Shown here piece by piece: positions 52,574 to 59,427 of a DNA stretch of 64,000 nt. A program made the position numbers and the translations under genes. This DNA comes from Pseudotabrizicola algicola (lineage in GTDB: Bacteria; Pseudomonadota; Alphaproteobacteria; Rhodobacterales; Rhodobacteraceae). The stretch is from positions 1-64,000 of the forward strand of contig NZ_JAAIKE010000010.1 in the NCBI RefSeq assembly GCF_010915705.1, read 5' to 3'. The notes under the pieces are model-generated. The model was not told the origin of the DNA. It saw only the letters and a list, made by a program, of their open reading frames with translations, and searched no databases. Numbering within the stretch: the first letter of the stretch is position 1; every line of letters begins with the position of its first letter.

Positions 52574-52943
52574 TCTTCTCGATCAGGGTGACGCCGGGCA
52601 GTCCCTCGAAATGCGCGTCGCAGGTCAGGAGCGTCGCGCCCTGTGCGCGGGCGGTTGCGAAGATGATCGCGTCGGCAGTCGCGAGCTTGTGCTCCCGGCA
52701 CGACTCCGCCGCCGCCAGCGCGATCTCGGTGTCGAGCGGCACGACCTGGCAGACCTGCGTGAAGGCGATCACCTGATCCGCCTTGTCCTCGCCGACCTCG
52801 CGGGTCAGCCATTTCGCCAGCTCCAGCTGGACCATGGTCGGCACGAGCCATTCGGCCTGTTCGGGCAGCTGCTCGGCTAGCTTCTCGCCGGTCGGCGAGC
52901 CGATGAGCCACTCGATCCACGCCGACGTGTCGACGAGGATCAT
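52563..52943 (-). CDS. vapC: VapC-like PIN-domain toxin
   Basis: A 126-residue PIN-domain ribonuclease. The acidic active site is visible: MILVDTSAWIEWL (Asp5), QLELAKW (Glu), KLATADAIIFATA (Asp) and LLTCDAHFEGLPG (Asp). VapC toxins cleave tRNA or rRNA and stop translation. The start overlaps the VapB stop by 1 nt. Its 3' end overlaps the end of the frameshifted chaperone frame by 11 nt on the opposite strand. Confidence 0.92.
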   Translation of the reverse strand: MILVDTSAWIEWLIGSPTGEKLAEQLPEQAEWLVPTMVQLELAKWLTREVGEDKADQVIAFTQVCQVVPLDTEIALAAAESCREHKLATADAIIFATARAQGATLLTCDAHFEGLPGVTLIEKIKA

Positions 52944-53161
52944 CAGAACCGATCCGTCCGGTCGCGATAATCGGCGGCGGACGCGCCGTGCGCGAGGCCC
53001 TTCAGCGTCTCCCGCTTCGGCACCGGCACCAGCAGGACGCCCGTGCCCTTCGGGATGAAGGCGAAGGTCAGCCCGGCTTCCCAGTGCTGTGCAGCTCGGA
53101 TCGCCTTGGGGATCGAGATCTGGAATTTCGAGGACAGCGTCGCGGTCTCGGCCATGGTCAT
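52943..53161 (-). CDS. vapB: VapB-like antitoxin (AbrB/SpoVT fold)
   Basis: A 72-residue antitoxin. The N-terminus TATLSSKFQISIPKAIRAA is an AbrB-like swapped-hairpin DNA-binding domain; the C-terminal LKGLAHGASAADYRDRTDRF is the toxin-binding tail. Start ATG at 53161 or 53155. It lies directly upstream of VapC and 65 nt from the divergent tape-measure gene, so the pair has its own promoter in that gap. Confidence 0.88.
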   Translation of the reverse strand: MTMAETATLSSKFQISIPKAIRAAQHWEAGLTFAFIPKGTGVLLVPVPKRETLKGLAHGASAADYRDRTDRF

Positions 53162-53225
53162 ACTCTCACTTGATCGATGGGCAAAACGTAAGACGCCGAT
53201 GCGGCGAAAGCAAGGACTCTGAGCA

Positions 53226-55643
53226 ATGGCGGATAAACGGGTCAGCGTCCGCCTCGCGGCCGTGGGCGGACGGCAGGTGCGCGCCGAGCTGGAAGGCGTG
53301 GGCGAGGCCGGCGCCCGCGGCTTCGGACGGCTCAGCCGCGAGATGGAGGCCGCGAACGCCCGGCTCGCGGCCTTCTCGCGGCGGGTCCGGGTCGCTGCCG
53401 CTGCTGCCGTGGCGGCGGCCGCCGCCGCTGGCGTGGCGATGATCCGGTCCGGGCTGCAGACGGTCGATGCGCAGGCCAAGCTCGCGCAGTCCCTCGGCAC
53501 CACGGTCGCCTCGATCCAGACGCTCGAGCGGGCGGGCGAACTGGCGGGCGTGTCGATGTCCGGCATCGAGCAGGCCACCAAGGATCTGACGCGTCGGCTC
53601 AGCCAGGCGGCCGCCGGGACCGGCCCTGCCGCCGACGCGCTGGACCGGCTGGGGCTGTCCGCCAACGACCTGATCGCGCTGCCGCTGGATCAGCGTGTCG
53701 GCGCGATCAACGCCGCCATCGAGAACTTCGTGCCCGCTGCAGAGCGCGCGGCGGTGGCAGGCCAGCTTTTCGGCGAGGAAGGTTCCATCGCCATGTCGCG
53801 GATCGACACGGCAACGCTGCGCCAGGCGACGGAGGACGTCCTCGCCTTCGGGGTAGTCGTCTCGGAGCAGGATGCCGACCAGATCGAACGCACGAACGAC
53901 GCGATCTCCCGGCTCGGGCTGATCTGGCGCGGGCTGTCGAACCAGCTGGCCGTCGCCGCGGCGCCTGCACTGGAAGCCGTCGCCAACGCCATGGCGGCGG
54001 TCGCCACCCGCACCGGCCCGCTGGGCATCGCGATCCGCGGGCTGTTCGACAACATCGGCCGCCTGACGACCTACGCCGCCACCTTCGCGGCCTTCCTCGC
54101 CGGTCGCTGGGTCGCCGGCATGGCCGCCGCCGCTCTCTCCGTCCGTGGCCTCGCCACGGCGCTCGTCGTGCTCCGCGGCGCGCTGATCCGGACCGGCATC
54201 GGCGCGCTGATCGTCGGCGCGGGCGAGCTCGTCTACCAGTTCACACGCCTCGTCTCCGGCGCGGGCGGTTTCGGCGAGGCGATGTCGCTCCTGAAAGATG
54301 TCGCCGTCGAGGTCTGGGAGCGGATCCGCATGGGCGCCGCTGCGGCCGGGGCCGCGGCCACGGCGATGTTCTTCGACCTGAAGGCCGACGCCGCCTCGGG
54401 CATGCAGAGCGCAATCGAGAGCTTCGTGGGTTTCGGCAACACGGCGGCGAATACGTTCGAGGGCGCCTACGAGGCGATCAAGGCGATCTGGGGCCTGCTG
54501 CCCGCCGCCATCGGCGATCTGGCATTCCAGGCGGCCAACAGCCTGGTCGACGGCGTCGAGGCGATGCTGAACGGCGTGGTCTCGCGCATCAACGGCTTCA
54601 TCGGCGGGATCAACCAAGGGCTGGAAGCGCTCGGGTCGGAGCGCCGAATCTCGCTGGTGCCCAACCTCGATCTCGGCGAGATCGAGAACCGCTTCGAGGG
54701 CGCAGCCAGCGCTGCCACGACAGCGGCGCAGTCGGCGTTCGATCGGGCGTTCGAGGACAACCCGCTCACCGCGCCCGATCTCGGTCTGACCGACGCGGCG
54801 AACCGCGCGCTCGAGTCCGCGAACCTTTACCGTGGGGCCGCACGCGATCTGGCCGAAGGAGCCCGGGCCCCGCTCGAGAGCTGGCAGGCGCTGCGCGACG
54901 CCGTGCGCGGCACCGACGAGGACGGGGCCGATGCTCTGGCCGAGGCCACGGCGGCGGCGGAGCGCTTCGAGACCGCGCTCGACGGCGCCGGACAGGCCGC
55001 GACCGATGCCGGTGCCGCCGCAGGCGCCGCTGCTGCCGCAGCCGAGCCCAATGTGGAGACCGCGGTCACCGGCTGGCAGGCGGTTACGGCCGCGCTCTCC
55101 GACTACGCCAGCAAGGCGCGCGAGATCGGCGGCGACATCGGCCAGAGCCTTGTCGGCGCCTTCCAGTCTGCCGAGAACGCGGTGGGCCAGTTCGTGCGGA
55201 CCGGCAAGCTGAACTTCCGTGATCTGGTGACCTCGCTGATCGCCGATCTGGCGAAACTGGCGGCGCGGCGATTCATCCTCGGTCCCATCGCCAACGCGCT
55301 CTCGGGCGCGCTCTCCGGGGCGGGCGGGATCTTCGCCAACGTCCTGCACGCGGGGGGGATCGTCGGATCGGCCGGGCCCTCGCGTAAGGTCCCGGCCATG
55401 ACCTTCGCCGCCGCGCCACGGATGCATTCCGGCGGCATGGCTGGGCTTCGCCACGACGAGGTGCCCGCGATCCTGCAGCGCGGCGAGCGCGTGCTGTCGC
55501 GGCGGGAAGCCCAGAGTTACGGCACGGGCGGCGGGGTCAACGTCACCATCATGGCCCGCGACGCAGAGAGCTTCCGGCAGTCCCGCACCCAGGTCGCGGC
55601 CGACATCGCACGGGCCGTGTCGCTCGGGCGGAGGGGCATGTGA
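53226..55643 (+). CDS. Tail tape measure protein
   Basis: An 805-residue tape measure protein that sets tail length and helps DNA delivery. It has a basic/coiled N-terminus, an Ala-rich hydrophobic segment (about residues 57-75), further hydrophobic stretches at about 270-330, long helices, and C-terminal VRTGKLNFRDLVTSLIADLA followed by GGIVGSAGPSRKVPAMTFAAA and MHSGGMAGLRHDEVPAILQ, both common in Rhodobacterales tail proteins. Length fits a modest tail of very roughly 120 nm by the usual rule of about 1.5 angstroms per residue. Confidence 0.92.
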   Translation: MADKRVSVRLAAVGGRQVRAELEGVGEAGARGFGRLSREMEAANARLAAFSRRVRVAAAAAVAAAAAAGVAMIRSGLQTVDAQAKLAQSLGTTVASIQTLERAGELAGVSMSGIEQATKDLTRRLSQAAAGTGPAADALDRLGLSANDLIALPLDQRVGAINAAIENFVPAAERAAVAGQLFGEEGSIAMSRIDTATLRQATEDVLAFGVVVSEQDADQIERTNDAISRLGLIWRGLSNQLAVAAAPALEAVANAMAAVATRTGPLGIAIRGLFDNIGRLTTYAATFAAFLAGRWVAGMAAAALSVRGLATALVVLRGALIRTGIGALIVGAGELVYQFTRLVSGAGGFGEAMSLLKDVAVEVWERIRMGAAAAGAAATAMFFDLKADAASGMQSAIESFVGFGNTAANTFEGAYEAIKAIWGLLPAAIGDLAFQAANSLVDGVEAMLNGVVSRINGFIGGINQGLEALGSERRISLVPNLDLGEIENRFEGAASAATTAAQSAFDRAFEDNPLTAPDLGLTDAANRALESANLYRGAARDLAEGARAPLESWQALRDAVRGTDEDGADALAEATAAAERFETALDGAGQAATDAGAAAGAAAAAAEPNVETAVTGWQAVTAALSDYASKAREIGGDIGQSLVGAFQSAENAVGQFVRTGKLNFRDLVTSLIADLAKLAARRFILGPIANALSGALSGAGGIFANVLHAGGIVGSAGPSRKVPAMTFAAAPRMHSGGMAGLRHDEVPAILQRGERVLSRREAQSYGTGGGVNVTIMARDAESFRQSRTQVAADIARAVSLGRRGM

Positions 55644-56269
55644 TGGCGTTTCACGAGGTCCGCTTCCCAGACAATATCAGCCGCGGCGCGCGGGGCGGGC
55701 CGGAGCGGCGCACGCAGATCGTCGAGCTCGCCTCTGGCGACGAGGAGCGCAACGCCAGCTGGGCCAACTCGCGCCGCCGCTACGATGTCGCCTACGGCAT
55801 CCGCCGCGCTGACGATCTCGCCGCCGTTGTCGCCTTCTTCGAGGCGCGGAACGGCCGCCTGCATGGCTTCCGGTTCAAGGATTGGGGCGACCACAAGTCC
55901 TGTCTGCCTTCGGGCACACCGGCGCCGACTGACCAGCTCATTGGCACCGGCGACGGCGCGACGACCGCCTTCCAGCTGGTGAAGCGCTACGCCTCGGGCA
56001 GCCAGACATGGGTGCGGACGATCACCAAGCCGGTCGCTGCCACTGTGCGCGTCGCCCTCGATGGCGCGGAGCAGCTCAGTGGGTGGTCCGTCGACACGAC
56101 CACCGGCGTCGTCACATTCGGCGCCGCCCCGGGCTCCGGCGTCGCCATCACCGCGGGCTTCGAGTTCGACGTGCCGGTCCGCTTCGACACCGACGCGCTC
56201 GACGTGACGCTCGACCTCGAGCGGCTCGGCTCGATCACCTCCATTCCGCTTCTGGAGATCCGGCGATGA
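55643..56269 (+). CDS. Distal tail protein (DUF2460, GTA g12-like)
   Basis: A 208-residue DUF2460 protein equivalent to gene transfer agent g12 (distal tail / baseplate hub ring). FPDNISRGARGGPERRTQIVE opens it, followed by WANSRRRYDVAYGIRRADDL and GRLHGFRFKDWGDHKSC, all strongly conserved. The start ATG overlaps the tape-measure stop (TGATG). It is first gene of the GTA-like tail-tip set. Confidence 0.92.
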   Translation: MAFHEVRFPDNISRGARGGPERRTQIVELASGDEERNASWANSRRRYDVAYGIRRADDLAAVVAFFEARNGRLHGFRFKDWGDHKSCLPSGTPAPTDQLIGTGDGATTAFQLVKRYASGSQTWVRTITKPVAATVRVALDGAEQLSGWSVDTTTGVVTFGAAPGSGVAITAGFEFDVPVRFDTDALDVTLDLERLGSITSIPLLEIRR

Positions 56270-56616
56270 ACGACACCGGCAGCTTCGTCGCAGCCGTCCT
56301 ACGCGAGCTCGCGGCCTCGACCGCCGTGATCCTCGCCGCCTGGGGCGCGCTCGGCGGCGCCACGAACGCACTGACCACGAAGATGCGGCTGCGCGATGCG
56401 CTGCGGCACATCCTGCTCGGCGGGCTGATCGCCGCCGGGATGGGCAGCCTCTCCATGGCCGTGATCACCGCCTGGCTCAGTCTGCCGCCCGAGGCGATCC
56501 CCGCAGGCGGAGCGGCGGGTTCGGCGGCCTATCTCGTCGGGGTCTTCGGACCGGCCTTCATCGAGATGCTGCTCGCCCGCCTCCGCCGCGCCAACGAAGG
56601 CCGCGGCGATGAATGA
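56266..56616 (+). CDS. Holin-like membrane protein
   Basis: A 116-residue protein with three to four hydrophobic helices (STAVILAAWGALGGATNAL, HILLGGLIAAGMGSLSMAV, and AGGAAGSAAYLVGVFGPAF) and a charged C-terminal tail (ARLRRANEGRGDE). Size, topology and position directly before the lysozyme gene fit a holin that opens the inner membrane at lysis. It overlaps the DUF2460 stop by 4 nt. Confidence 0.75.
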   Translation: MNDTGSFVAAVLRELAASTAVILAAWGALGGATNALTTKMRLRDALRHILLGGLIAAGMGSLSMAVITAWLSLPPEAIPAGGAAGSAAYLVGVFGPAFIEMLLARLRRANEGRGDE

Positions 56617-56740
56617 GCTCATTCGCCTCGCGCGCTCCCTCCGCTGCGAGCCTTCCGATCCACGGCAGGCTTTCGCCCATCGCCTGCGCATTGGCCTTGC
56701 CGTCGCGGCACTGATCCTCGTCCTTTCGCTTCTCCGGTAA
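56609..56740 (+). CDS. Small membrane protein of the lysis cassette
   Basis: A 43-residue protein with one C-terminal hydrophobic helix (GLAVAALILVLSLL) after a basic N-terminal half (MNELIRLARSLRCEPSDPRQ). Its ATG at 56609 overlaps the end of the holin gene by 8 nt. It may be a second holin, an antiholin or a lysis regulator. It is too short to be certain, but the tight spacing and helix support it. Confidence 0.5.
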   Translation: MNELIRLARSLRCEPSDPRQAFAHRLRIGLAVAALILVLSLLR

Positions 56741-56744
56741 TCCC

Positions 56745-57401
56745 ATGCACATGACCGACCGGGGCCTTCTGGCCCTCGTCCGGCACGAAGGACTCGTGCC
56801 CGGACCCTATCTCGATGTGAAACAGGTCTGGACCTTCGGCATCGGCCACACGGCTGCCGCCGGGGAGCCCGATACGTCCACGATGCCGCGCGGCATGCCC
56901 GCCGATCTCGACGCCGGGATCCGCGAGGCGTTCCGGGTCTTCCATGCCGACCTCGCCCGCTACGAGGCCGCTGTCCTGCGCGCCGTGAAGGTGCCGCTGG
57001 CGCCGCACGAGTTCGATGCGCTGGTTAGCTTCCACTACAACACCGGCGGCATCGCCAAGGCTGCACTGACCCGGCACCTCAATGCCGGCAATCGCGTTGC
57101 GGCCGCCGACGCGTTTCTCAACTGGCGGCGACCGGCATCGATCATTCCGCGCCGGGAGGCGGAGCGCGACCTGTTCCGCCATGGTCGCTATCCCGGCGGA
57201 ACCATCCCGGTCTGGTCCGTGGATCGCACGGGCCGGGTGGACTTCTCGCGACCGATCCGTCGCCTGACCGAGGATGAGGCTCTGGCCTTGGCTCGCGGGC
57301 CGTCGCCGACGCCTCCGGTCCTCGCTCCTTCACCCACCGCGCCGAACGGCTGGCTCGCCCGGTTGGCCGCCTTCTTCTCCACCCTGATCCGGAGGGCCTG
57401 A
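56745..57401 (+). CDS. Endolysin (GH24 lysozyme)
   Basis: A 218-residue T4-type lysozyme that hydrolyses peptidoglycan. The catalytic triad has exact family spacing: Glu15 in RHEGLVPGPYLD, Asp24 and Thr30 in WTFGIGHT. FDALVSFHYNTGG and WRRPASIIPRREAERDLF are conserved GH24 segments. The C-terminal about 50 residues are a Pro-rich linker with an amphipathic helix. There is no signal-anchor at the N-terminus, so release depends on the holin. Confidence 0.93.
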   Translation: MHMTDRGLLALVRHEGLVPGPYLDVKQVWTFGIGHTAAAGEPDTSTMPRGMPADLDAGIREAFRVFHADLARYEAAVLRAVKVPLAPHEFDALVSFHYNTGGIAKAALTRHLNAGNRVAAADAFLNWRRPASIIPRREAERDLFRHGRYPGGTIPVWSVDRTGRVDFSRPIRRLTEDEALALARGPSPTPPVLAPSPTAPNGWLARLAAFFSTLIRRA

Positions 57402-57404
57402 CTC

Positions 57405-57635
57405 ATGCGCTACGTCCGACCCAACTCGCTCACCTGGTGGGCGGGACTTCTCGCCATGCTCACCGGCATCGCCTCCCTCGCATTGCCTTCCACCGGGCCG
57501 CTCGGGGAACTCTCCCGTCTCGTCGCGCTGCTCGCCGGTTCGGGCGATGCCTCGCCCGCGGGGCTCATGTTCCTCGGGCTCGGCCTGATCGGCCTGCGCG
57601 ACCGGATCGAGCGGGGGTTCCGCGGCGATGCTTGA
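57405..57635 (+). CDS. Small membrane protein of the lysis cassette
   Basis: A 76-residue protein with two hydrophobic stretches (WWAGLLAMLTGIASLALP and PAGLMFLGLGLIGL) and a short charged tail. It is 4 nt after the endolysin stop and 8 nt overlapping the next small gene. It may be an additional holin or antiholin. No named family is recognised. Confidence 0.6.
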   Translation: MRYVRPNSLTWWAGLLAMLTGIASLALPSTGPLGELSRLVALLAGSGDASPAGLMFLGLGLIGLRDRIERGFRGDA

Positions 57636-57729
57636 GTTCCTCGCAGGTCTGCTCGTGGGCGGCTTTCTCGGCGTCTTCGTCGTCGCCCTCTGCGTCGCCG
57701 CCGCGCGCGGGGAGCGGGACGATGGCTGA
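57628..57729 (+). CDS. DUF3789-like mini membrane protein
   Basis: A 33-residue protein with one transmembrane helix (LEFLAGLLVGGFLGVFVVAL) and a short basic/acidic tail. It resembles very small phage proteins annotated DUF3789. It overlaps the genes on both sides by 8 nt, which supports a real coding sequence despite its size. Confidence 0.5.
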   Translation: MLEFLAGLLVGGFLGVFVVALCVAAARGERDDG

Positions 57730-57952
57730 ACTCCTCATCTGGCTGGTCGCGGCTCTGGGCGCAGTCGGGGGCGTCGTCCTCGGCCGGGTCTGGGGGCGCG
57801 TGGAAGGAAAGCACGCTGGCAAACGGGAGGCGGAAAGCGATGCGATGGAAGACAAGAACAAGCGTGTCGAGCGCGGGCGGGATGCGGTTCGCGATGGCCG
57901 CGGCGCTGGCGATCCTGCTGACCGGCTGCGCCGCAATGATGGGCGCTGGTGA
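57722..57952 (+). CDS. Rz-like i-spanin
   Basis: A 76-residue protein with an N-terminal transmembrane helix (LLIWLVAALGAVGGVVLG) and a charged, helical periplasmic part (VEGKHAGKREAESDAMED and RGRDAVRDGR). This is the layout of an inner-membrane spanin subunit. Its 3' half overlaps the Rz1-like lipoprotein in another frame, the classic nested spanin arrangement. Confidence 0.7.
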   Translation: MAELLIWLVAALGAVGGVVLGRVWGRVEGKHAGKREAESDAMEDKNKRVERGRDAVRDGRGAGDPADRLRRNDGRW

Positions 57953-58082
57953 CGCCGGCTGCGCCTCCTACGCCGAGGCGCGGCTCGCCCGGCCTGCTGC
58001 AGAGACCGCCGAGGAGGTTCCGCCGGACTGGGCCGACTGGATCGCCGATCTCGACGACCGTATGACGGGAACCTGCCGATGA
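57882..58082 (+). CDS. Rz1-like o-spanin lipoprotein
   Basis: A 66-residue lipoprotein nested in the end of the Rz-like gene in a different frame. The signal peptide MRFAMAAALAILLTGCAAMM has a lipobox L-L-T-G-C with the lipidated Cys at about residue 16. The mature part is short and Pro/Ala-containing, as in Rz1. With the i-spanin it would fuse the two membranes as the last lysis step. The ATG at 57882 is chosen over one 14 codons upstream. The stop overlaps the DUF2163 start by 4 nt. Confidence 0.72.
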   Translation: MRFAMAAALAILLTGCAAMMGAGDAGCASYAEARLARPAAETAEEVPPDWADWIADLDDRMTGTCR

Positions 58083-58963
58083 AATCCCTCTCGCCCGAGC
58101 TTCAGGCGCATCTCGACGAGGGCACGACGACGCTCGCCTGGTGCTGGCGCATCACCCGTGCCGACGGCGTCACTTTCGGCTTCACCGACCATGACCGGAC
58201 GCTCAGCTTCGACGGCACCGACTTCGAGCCGGAAAGCGGGCTCACGGCGTCCGAGGTCCGCTCGGGCTCGGACCTGTCCGTCGATGCGCAGGACGCGGAG
58301 GGGGTGCTGACCTCGGACCGGATCACCGAGACCGACATCCTCGACGGCCGCTGGGACAACGCCGACATCGAAGTCTGGCGGGTGAACTGGGCCGATACGA
58401 GCCAGCGCGTGCTGGTGCGCCGGGGCGCCATCGGGCAGATCCGGCGTGGGCGGCTGGCCTTTGTGGCCGAGGTGCGTTCGCTGGCGCATGTCCTCGGCCA
58501 GACGGTCGGGCGGACGTTTCAGGGGACCTGTGACGCTGCGCTTGGCGACGCGCGCTGCGGCGTCGATCTGGAGGACCCCGCCTTCAAGGGCGCGGGTGCC
58601 GTCATCGACCTGCTGCGTGACCGTGCGTTCACCGCCTCGGGCCTTGGCGGCTTCGCCTCCGGCTGGTTCACCTTTGGCACGCTGGACTGGACGAGTGGCG
58701 CGAATGCGGGGCGGCGGACCGAGGTGCTGGGCCATGACGTCACGGACGGCGTCGCGATCCTGACACTGCTCGAGGCGCCGGTGCGCGCGATCGCCGAGGG
58801 CGACGCCTTCACCATCCGCGCGGGCTGCGACAAGCGCATGGAGACCTGCGGGGCGAAGTTCGCCAACACCGCCAACTTCAGGGGCTTCCCGCACATTCCC
58901 GGCCAGGATGCGGTCCTGCGCTACGCCACGAAGGATGGCGGGCACGAGGGGTCTGTGCTGTGA
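58079..58963 (+). CDS. Tail hub protein (DUF2163, GTA g13-like)
   Basis: A 294-residue DUF2163/BR0599-type protein, homologous in layout to gene transfer agent g13 (baseplate hub). TTLAWCWRITRADGVTFGFTDHDR is the conserved N-terminal segment. Cysteines in GTCDAALGDARCGVD and GCDKRMETCGAKF sit in the C-terminal domain, with NFRGFPHIPG near the end. It resumes the tail-tip set after the inserted lysis cassette and overlaps the next GTG start by 4 nt. Confidence 0.92.
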   Translation: MKSLSPELQAHLDEGTTTLAWCWRITRADGVTFGFTDHDRTLSFDGTDFEPESGLTASEVRSGSDLSVDAQDAEGVLTSDRITETDILDGRWDNADIEVWRVNWADTSQRVLVRRGAIGQIRRGRLAFVAEVRSLAHVLGQTVGRTFQGTCDAALGDARCGVDLEDPAFKGAGAVIDLLRDRAFTASGLGGFASGWFTFGTLDWTSGANAGRRTEVLGHDVTDGVAILTLLEAPVRAIAEGDAFTIRAGCDKRMETCGAKFANTANFRGFPHIPGQDAVLRYATKDGGHEGSVL

Positions 58964-59394
58964 CCTCCGCCGATCCCACCCGCGTCATCGCCATCGCGCG
59001 GTCCTGGCTGGGCACGCCGTATCACGACCAGGCGAGCCTGCGCGGTGTCGGCTGCGATTGCCTCGGCCTCGCGCGCGGTGTCTGGCGCGAAGTTGTGGGG
59101 CCGGAGCCGTTCCCTATCCCGCCCTACAGCCGGGACTGGGGCGAGACCGGCCCGCGCGAGGTGCTGGCGGACGGGGCGCGGGCGATGATGCCCGAAGTTT
59201 CGCTGCAATCAGCTGAACCGGGCGCCCTTGTTCTGTTCCGGATGGTGCCACGCGCCATCGCCAAGCATGTCGGTATCCTGACCGGACCCGACACTTTCCT
59301 CCACGCCTACGAACGCCTCGGCGTGATCGAGGAACCGCTGACTCCGACATGGCGACGGCGCATCGCCTTCGCCTTCCTTTTCCCCGCACGCTGA
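58960..59394 (+). CDS. NlpC/P60 tail peptidase (GTA g14-like)
   Basis: A 144-residue NlpC/P60-fold cell-wall peptidase of the tail tip. The catalytic Cys (about residue 34) is in RGVGCDCLGLARGVW and the catalytic His in AIAKHVGIL; WLGTPYHDQAS precedes it. GTA g14 has the same form and is needed for cell entry. The start is GTG, coupled to the DUF2163 gene. The following 33-nt gap leads to the large host-interaction gene. Confidence 0.92.
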   Translation: MTSADPTRVIAIARSWLGTPYHDQASLRGVGCDCLGLARGVWREVVGPEPFPIPPYSRDWGETGPREVLADGARAMMPEVSLQSAEPGALVLFRMVPRAIAKHVGILTGPDTFLHAYERLGVIEEPLTPTWRRRIAFAFLFPAR

Positions 59395-59427
59395 TCACCA
59401 CAACCCTTCGAACCCTGAGTTTTCGCA

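Noticed and set aside
53166-55454. A 762-codon leftward open frame opposite the tape measure gene
   Set aside because: Same antisense effect; composition is unlike a real protein and the plus strand has a typical tape measure.
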